This document shows positions 57,920-64,000 of a DNA stretch of 64,000 nt, piece by piece. A model generated the notes under the pieces. It searched no databases, had not been told where the DNA came from, and saw nothing but the letters and a program-made list of their open reading frames with translations. The stretch comes from Flaccisagitta enflata (taxonomy: Eukaryota; Chaetognatha; Sagittoidea; Aphragmophora): positions 79,794,001 through 79,858,000 of the forward strand of contig OZ231126.1 of the NCBI GenBank assembly GCA_965153355.1, read 5' to 3'. The position numbers and the translations under genes were made by a program. How positions within the stretch are numbered: the stretch's first letter is position 1; every line of letters begins with the position of its first letter.

Positions 57920-59658
57920 TTAATGAATGACAAAATGATGGTAATTTTCTAGACGTTTGCTAGCATGACTGGGGCAACGTAGGAAGCTGAAATTTTTACT
58001 GAAGATAGAGAAGACATGTGGCCAGGGTAGACCTGGAACAAATTCCCAAAAAAAGCTATCTTTGGCTCGGTTTTTGACATCTGCGTTATTTAGCATTCCA
58101 TTAACCATGTCTTCAGCATTGTTCTTTGCATTGGCATCATGAATCATATCTTTAGCTTTGTTTTTTGCTTTGACTCCATCAAATATATCATGAACCATGT
58201 CTTTAGCTTTGTTCTTTACATTGGCATCATGAACCATATCTTTAGCGGCATTTTTTACATTGGTTCCATCCAGCATATTATGGACCATGTCTTTAGCCTT
58301 GTTCTTTGCATTGGCATTATGTATCATATCTTTAGCTGCATTTTTCACTTTGGCTTCTTTTGATATATCATTGACCATGTCTTTAGTATTGTTCTTTGCA
58401 TTAGCATCATGAATCACATCTTTGGCCTTATGTTTGACATTTGCGTCATTAAGCATGCTGTGTACCGTGTCCTTTGCATTGTTCTTTTCATTAACATCCT
58501 TCACCGTATCTTTGGCCTTATTCTTCACATACTCCTCATTCAGCATATCAAGAACCATGTCTTCTGCCTTATTATTTACATCGGCGTTTTTCGGCATATT
58601 TTGTGCTTTGTGTTTTGCATTATCTTTGCCTTTTTCTTAGCATCATGAGCAATATCTTTGACCATGTCTTTTGCTAAATATGCTATCTCCCTCTTCATAT
58701 ATGCAGCTGCAGCAATCATATCTTTGGCTTTGTTTTTGGCCTTACTTTTCGCTGAAGTCTTTGCGCCAGTTTTATCTACAGTATCTTCCATCATATCTTT
58801 GGCTTTGTTTTTGGCATTAGCATCTTTGATCATATCTTTAGCATTGTTCTTTGCATTAGCATCATGAACCATATCTTTAGCCTTATCCTTTACATCTGCC
58901 TTGTTTAACATTCCATAAACCATGTTTTTAGCATTGTCCTTCACATTAGCATCATGAATCATGTCTTCGGCCTTATTCTTAACATTTGCATCATTCAGCA
59001 TGTTGTGCACTACGCCCTTAGCATTGTTCTTTGTGTTACCATCCACTACCATATCTTTGGCCTTATTGTTTACATCTGCCTCATTTAGCATATCATGAAC
59101 CATGTCTTCTGCCTTATTCTTTATATTGGTGTTTTTCAGCACGTTTTTTGCTTTGTGTTTTGCTTTACCCTTTCTCGCCTTTTTCTTGGCATCATGAGCA
59201 TGTCTTATGCTAAATCTCCTATCTCCGCAGCCATGTGATGAATCATATCTTTGGCTTTGTTTTTTGCCATCCCTTTCGCGGAAGACTTTGCGTTGATTTT
59301 ATCCATAATATCTCCAATCATATCTTTTGCTTTGTTTTTGACATCAGCATCCTTGATCATATCTTTGGCCTTATTCTTTACATCTGCTTCATTTAACATA
59401 TCATGAACCATATCTTTAGCCTTGTTCTTTGCATTAGCATCATGAATCAAATCTTTAGCCTTGTTTTTTACATTTGGCTCCATCTAACATATCATGAACC
59501 ATATCTTTAGCCTTGTTCTTTGCATTAGCATCATGAATCAAATCTTTAGCCTTGTTTTTTACATTTGGCTCCATCTAACATATCATGAACCATATCTTTA
59601 GCCTTGTTCTTTGCATTAGCATCATGAATCATATCTTTAGCCTTGTTTTTTATATTGG
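57920..59658 (-). pseudogene. LEA-like amphipathic repeat protein, 3' coding block (damaged)
   Basis: Minus-strand coding repeats of about 30 residues alternate a 17-residue piece (AKDMVHDMLNEADVKNK) with a 13-residue piece (AKDMIHDANAKNK), a 90-nt DNA period. Composition is Ala/Lys/Asp/Asn with regular Met/Ile/Val, as in group 3 LEA proteins, which fold into amphipathic helices on drying. Larger units of about 540 nt end in HDAKKKAK. Damage: an extra base at about 59472 copied into an identical 91-bp tandem copy at about 59562; an in-frame TAA plus a small deletion near 59195-59212; a one-base shift near 58600. The last about 40 residues (FFWEFVPGLPWPHVF...) leave the repeat. Alternatives: apolipoprotein-like repeat protein, or an intact gene with sequencing indels. 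Confidence 0.55.
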
Positions 59659-59829
59659 CAGGGTACGACAAAGTACCCAAGCACACAAGCATTGCTTGTA
59701 GGCAGCAAGCAAATTTTGTAGGCAGGGACTAAGCAGCTTCGATATGTTTCGACTTTGTTTTGAATCGTTTTTTGGGCAGGATTTTCAAGTTGGATCGAAA
59801 TGGTCATTTTTTCGAGGAGAGGACGATGA

Positions 59830-59832
<3 letters not shown>

Positions 59833-59908
<76 letters not shown>
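59833..59908. repeat. (GA)n microsatellite within hAT element 1
   Basis: A GA run of about 75 bp. Confidence 0.95.
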
Positions 59909-59909
<1 letters not shown>

Positions 59910-60469
59910 CAAGGGAGAGAGCGGCATTTGAGCATTTCATTGCCGCTCCATTTCGATTGAAAGATCTGATTCCTGGGATGATTACTGTGTTACAAATGCA
60001 TTGACTTTATTTATGGGAAAAAAAATTTAAATGAGAATTAATTCTTAAAATCTTACGACACAAGTAAAAAGTGCAACAGCATCAAGGGACATGATAAGTG
60101 TAATTGCATCTTTTTGGATCAAATTAGAAAATCCTGGTGAGGTCAATATTTGTCGAACTCATATGGACCAAACAGGTGTATACTAGCTCAGGCTAGCAGA
60201 TTGCTTTACCGTGTTTGAGCGGGGGGAAGTTAGTCAACCGCAACATTTTTTAAAAACAAAATTAATGAAATAAATGACTAACACAGGGGAGAAAAACAAA
60301 ACTTCGTTACTTTTTGTTGCGTATAGTTTAAACGCTTTACGGATCAAAAGAGATATTGACAGGAAGCTTGATATTTTTCCGCACACGCAGCTTAGTTGGT
60401 TGGGCTTTCTACAGGCAAAAACTTATTTAATTTACGAGTTCTGCTACTCATACAAGTGAGGCGGGGTCG

Positions 60470-60652
60470 CGGATGGGTGGGCAGGGGCATCTAATACCCA
60501 GCCTCACCCCCCAACTCCCAACCCCACACACAAAAACAACTGCAGCATCATGAATGCACGTTTTTTCGCGTTTTCAACACGATCGATGGACCAACGGATG
60601 GACCAACAGGCGGACAAAACCGTTTATAGAATTGCTAGTCCGCGACTTAAAA
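60470..60652 (-). mobile_element. Family-1 element, GTCGCGGAC subtype
   Basis: Minus strand: TTTTAAGTCGCGGACTAGCAATTCTATAAACGG, (GTCC/GTTG)n, CGATCGTGTTGAAAACGCG, GATGCCCCTGCCCACC, ATCCGCGACCCCGCC. It lacks the GGCCTTGTT end. Confidence 0.65.
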
Positions 60653-61089
60653 AAATAGTAGTGAAAATTTAAAATAATAAGCAATCTGGGTCCAGACTTG
60701 ACGCGCTAAGTAAGTTGCTCAATGTTATTTTAGTAACAAGAATTCAGATGCTGAGGACACAATAAGATTCAGATGAAAAGAATACGGTAAGCGATTATAG
60801 CATTCAGGTTTGTTTTGATCGGAGGCCAGCAAACTTATTGCTTTTTCGTCGATATGTAGTTGATGTTGAATAAAAAATTGGCTCTTCTGCCTTATGATTG
60901 TCTCATTTCGTATCAACTTTTTGTTTCGATCAGGCGAAAAAAGGCATCACCATTTCGTCCACCGGATGGACGAAAAAATAGAATTGAATTCGACCACCCC
61001 TTCAAAAACCCTTTTCGAAGCTGCTAAGCAGGGACATAGGGGAAAAATTGAACTAAAATGAAAACCAATAAACAAATGACGCAGGGTCA

Positions 61090-61275
61090 CAGACTGGGAC
61101 TTGCAATATTGTTGCAGATGGGTGAGCAGGAGCATCAAACATCCACACATCAAGCATCTACATATAAACATACTCAATAAGTATAAAAAAAAAACACTCA
61201 TTTTGACCCGATCATAATGGATCGACAAACAGATGGACTGACAAAGCCTCCAATAAAGTCGCGTGTCCGCAACTA
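61090..61275 (-). mobile_element. Family-1 element, GTTGCGGAC subtype (decayed)
   Basis: Minus strand: TTAGTTGCGGACACGCGACTTTATTGGAGGC, GTCAGTCC core, GATGCTCCTGCTCACCC, ATCTGCAACAATATTGC. Confidence 0.55.
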
Positions 61276-61416
61276 ATAAATAAAATTTGTTTAATAGAAA
61301 TTAAGATAAAACACCAGTAATAGTTTATAAGACTATACTGTTTTATAATTCTTTTGTAGGCAAAAGCTGGTAAGAAAACCTTGCTTGTAGGCAGCTAAAA
61401 ATTTTGTCGGACCCTG

Positions 61417-61628
61417 TATATTGGCTCCATCTAACATATCATGAACCATATCTTTAGCCTTGTTCTTTGCATTAGCATCATGAATCATATCTTTAGCCTT
61501 GTTTTTTATATTGGCTCCATCTAACATATCATGAACCATGTCTTTAGCCTTGTTCTTTGCAAACGCATCATGAATCATATATTTAGCCTTGTTTTTTACA
61601 GTGGCTCCATTGAAGATATCATGAACCA
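61417..61628 (-). pseudogene. LEA-like coding block between the two hAT insertions
   Basis: About 68 codons of the same repeat on the minus strand (DIFNGATVKNKAKYMIHDAF, then two AKDMVHDMLDGANI units). It is continuous in frame with the upstream block if hAT element 2 and one ATGAACCA copy are disregarded, and with the downstream block if element 1 and one TATATTGG copy are disregarded. It shows how one gene was split by two insertions. Confidence 0.6.
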
Positions 61629-62021
61629 CTGCGGCGTAGGGGAGTTGGATTTCTTGGGACATCAGCCACCAAACTAGTGTCCGACAAATCTGGTGTCCCA
61701 ACAGACAATAATATGTAGTTTTTGCTTGAAAATTGTGAAAAATCGTAATTACTACCATATTTCGCTTTTCTTTTGAGATTCTTAGATAAGTGGGGATGGG
61801 GCTCTAATCGCTTCCGGTATAGAGAAAATAGTTTTTCTTTCTCTGCACAAGGCATGCCAGATACCCATCTTCACTTTTTTTTACTTATTTTCCTCACATC
61901 ACTCTTTTTATTTGCCAAACTAACATAAGCTTGAACAGCACAGAATTTTGATTGCTTTATTGATTGCTTTGTCTGTCTGTCTCGGTCTGTTTGTCTATTT
62001 GTTTGTCTCTGTTTGTCTGTC

Positions 62022-62076
<55 letters not shown>

Positions 62077-62347
62077 TACTCGGGATAAAATAAAATTGAC
62101 CTTTGTGTTTTGAAGGTGGATGGGACAAGGGGATCAGGAATTCAAGAGAGCAATATTTCATAACCTGTCATGTCACTTTCAATTTCTAATCTCTCAGGCT
62201 TCATGAGTCCATATATTTGTCTTTTTGTCTTTCTGTTGGTTTTACTTTATCTTATTTTCTTTACGTCTTCATCTTTTGTTTCATCTATTATTCTTCTACT
62301 TTTTTTACTTTTCCTGTTTGTCCGTCTTGTCTTTCTGTCTGTCTGTT

Positions 62348-62378
<31 letters not shown>

Positions 62379-62545
62379 CCCTCTCTCTCTCTCTCTCTCT
62401 CTTTTCTTTCTACCTTTCTTTCTTTTTTTCTCTTTTTTTCTTCCTTTCCCTTACTTTTTTTCTTCTTTGGTGTCCCGACAACTTCGCTGTCCCAACAGCA
62501 GGGACATCAATTGATGTCCCTGATGTCCCTTGTCCTACGCCGCTG
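61629..62545. mobile_element. hAT-type element 2 (917 bp) inside the LEA-like gene
   Basis: Perfect 8-bp duplication ATGAACCA at 61621-61628 and 62546-62553. Termini CTGCGGCGTAGG on the left and inverted CAGCGGCGTAGG on the right. CAGNGGCGTAG is a common hAT end. Non-autonomous. It contains (GTCT)n(CT)n runs at 61975-62075 and 62325-62400, and an internal palindromic block GGGACATCAATTGATGTCCC at 62502-62521. Confidence 0.9.
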
Positions 62546-63028
62546 ATGAACCATATCTTTAGCCTTGTCTTTTGCATTAGCATCATGAATCATATCTTTG
62601 GCCTTTTTCACATTTGCTCCAGGCAGGTTGTCATTGGCATGATTCGCCGCAAACATGTCGTGAATCATGTCTTTGGTCTTCTTCTTTCCATCATTGACCT
62701 GCAACTTTTCCTCAGTGGCTGCATCGACGGCGTCGTTGGTGGCCCCGAGCATACCGTCGACTGCGTCCTTGATCGTTCTTTCCTCCGCTTTGACATCGGG
62801 AGCGTTCACGGCATTGCATTGGCGCCATCAGCGCTTTCCCCAGCGCCTGGCGCCGAAGACCTCACTCTCGCTTCCCACCACGAGAAAGGGTTCCATGCCG
62901 GCGATCCAAACGCGGAAGCTCGAGGAGGTTGTCCATTCATTTGGTAACTGAAGACTGTCTGAGAAGGTTGGCCGAAACCACAAACCGAGGACGAACTCAC
63001 CGACGAACCGAATGAGTTAAATGGGAAC
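62546..63028 (-). CDS. LEA-like gene, exon with Ser/Gly-rich leader and first repeats
   Basis: Starts after the acceptor CGATTTCACTTCTCAG (minus strand, ends at 63029). Phase 2, it joins the exon at 63640-63819 in frame. It encodes a Phe/Ser/Gly-rich leader (FNSFGSSVSSSS, FGSPAWNPFSWW), then an Ala/Lys/Asp-rich stretch (PDVKAEERTIKDAVDGMLG) and the first AKDMIHDANAK repeats. A 5-bp tandem duplication GCATTGCATT at 62811-62820 shifts the frame; without one copy the frame runs on. A perfect donor-like G|GTGAGT at 63000 offers an alternative 28-nt exon. The gene ends in hAT element 2 at this edge. Confidence 0.55.
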
Positions 63029-63043
63029 CTGAGAAGTGAAATC

Positions 63044-63205
<162 letters not shown>

Positions 63206-63289
63206 TGATAAAATGCAAAGACAGATATACACGGAAAGGAAAAATCACCAAGATGGACGCTCAAAAGAACAAGTGATGGAAAGTCACAA

Positions 63290-63562
63290 TATCGTTGTGG
63301 ACTGGTGGGCAGGGGCATCCAACCCCCAGCCTCACCCCAAACCTACCCCCAACCACTCCTGCAACGCACTCACACACACACACACACACACACACCCACA
63401 CACAATAACAACTGTAGTATCTTAAATGCGCGTTGTTCGCGTTTTCAACTCGATCGTGACGGACCAACGGACCGACCGTCTAATGGACCAACGGACCAAC
63501 GGAACAACGGACCGACGGACACAGCCCCTTATACGTATTGAGTTGCGTGTCCCCAACTAAAA
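63290..63562 (-). mobile_element. Family-1 element in the intron
   Basis: Minus strand: TTTTAGTTGGGGACACGCAACTCAATACGTATAAGG, (GTCC/GTTG)n, CGATCGAGTTGAAAACGCG, a (GT)n insert, GATGCCCCTGCCCACCA GTCCACAAC. Same subtype as 60470-60652. Confidence 0.65.
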
Positions 63563-63639
63563 ACAATAGATAAGATTGACACTGTCCATTTGACAGAAAC
63601 AATTCTGTATTTGCAAAAGACAAAGACGGTTCCATTTAC

Positions 63640-63819
63640 CCTTGTCTTAATGGGAAACCCGATCTAGGCATATCCATAGGGCCGACGCCGAAGGCAGGTG
63701 TCATCATGGGACGATTCACGGGATTGCCGAAGCTGTCGTATCCGTAGTTTCGGCAAAACGGGAAGCAGTTGGCAAATGGCCATATCTTCTCTTTCGTTTC
63801 AACCGTATCTGGCTCATCT
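63640..63819 (-). CDS. LEA-like gene, upstream exon
   Basis: A 180-nt exon on the minus strand with acceptor TCTCTTTTCCATTTCAG (ends 63820) and donor AGG|GTAAAT (63639). It is open throughout and reads DEPDTVETKEKIWPFANCFP, a CRNYGYDSFGNPVNRP stretch and MPRSGFPLRQ, rich in Pro, Phe and Gly. It ends in phase 2, which fits the exon starting at 63028, so the two join without a stop. The true start lies beyond the window or in an exon upstream of 63820. No domain was recognised. A two-base phase on both sides and two good splice sites are the main support. Confidence 0.6.
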
Positions 63820-63820
63820 C

Positions 63821-64000
63821 TGAAATGGAAAAGAGACGCAGGGCAAAGAAATATTGCAGATTGCATCAGATCATTGGAACTGCCTTTAGACTAGGTCAAG
63901 AAAAGGACAACCCTTTACAGTCGCGTGTGGTTGTTAAGACCATTAGACCAAAAGACTAAAAGACCAAAAGACTAAGAAACTAAATGTAAATTGACTTTGA
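63821..64000. other. Upstream intron and family-1 scrap
   Basis: 63918-63932 holds AGTCGCGTGTGG, a family-1 relic, followed by a run of AAGACCAAAAGACTA units (63940-63985). No exon recognised. Confidence 0.4.

Larger units (their letters stand above)
59659..61416. mobile_element. hAT-type element 1 (1758 bp) inside the LEA-like gene
   Basis: The 8-bp target duplication TATATTGG is perfect (59651-59658 and 61417-61424). Termini are CAGGGTACGACAAA on the left and inverted CAGGGTCCGACAAA on the right. An 8-bp duplication with a CAGGG terminus is diagnostic of hAT. No transposase frame remains. It carries a (GA)n run (59833-59907) and two nested family-1 elements (60470-60652, 61090-61275). Confidence 0.88.

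Noticed and set aside
58139-59142. Plus-strand frames rich in Ile/Phe/His opposite the LEA-like repeats
   Set aside because: Shadows of the 90-nt minus-strand repeat.

Overview
The window looks like nuclear DNA of an invertebrate animal. Spliced genes with GT-AG introns, a complete kringle domain (a metazoan module), a CR1/L2-type LINE, hAT and Tc1/mariner-type elements and a very high load of microsatellites all point that way. I cannot name the species. Most of the window is repeat. Only three places hold convincing long coding sequence: an Env-like gene plus a very large gene at 17.0-26.9 kb, a LINE at 51.5-55.7 kb, and an amphipathic-repeat (LEA-like) gene on the minus strand at 57.9-63.8 kb.

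The central result is a candidate 27.7-kb mobile element at 3915-31587. Its two ends are about 1.8-kb inverted repeats, each built of roughly 517-bp tandem subunits. Subunit-specific variants pair in mirror order, so these are true inverted arms and not two unrelated arrays. The outer tips read CACTA...TAGTG and are flanked by TA. Inside lie (i) a 583-residue glycoprotein-like ORF with signal peptide, kringle domain, RGRR|G cleavage site, glycine-rich fusion-peptide-like stretch, coiled coil and C-terminal membrane anchor, organised like a class I viral envelope protein, and (ii) a gene of about 2,070 residues with cysteine clusters, a PIN/FEN-like set of acidic residues, a tesmin/TSO1-like CXC cluster and an acidic tail. 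A well-formed intron joins a small exon that encodes a transmembrane segment in frame to gene (ii). A satellite of about 365-379 bp starts just after the stop codon of gene (ii).

Between these lie two families of short dispersed elements. Family 1 has about 25 copies. Each begins with a hairpin, carries a (GTCN)n core and ends in GGCCTTGTT; it resembles the Helitron/Helentron-associated elements with GTCY cores. Its stem sequence differs between copies, but the stem halves and a third copy near the 3' end change together. Family 2 carries a 20-bp GAGGCCCAAATCCCAGCCTT minisatellite between inverted arms. Five TA-flanked Tc1/mariner-type MITEs, two hAT-type insertions with perfect 8-bp target duplications, a tRNA-derived SINE and degenerate Tc1-like transposase pieces complete the repeat landscape.

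On the right, the minus-strand LEA-like gene has two phase-matched 5' exons and a long repeat-coding stretch. Both hAT elements sit inside that coding repeat. Removing each one together with one target copy restores the reading frame, but other frameshifts remain, so the locus is probably a recent pseudogene or a damaged allele. Sequencing indels in repeats are an alternative explanation for the small shifts.
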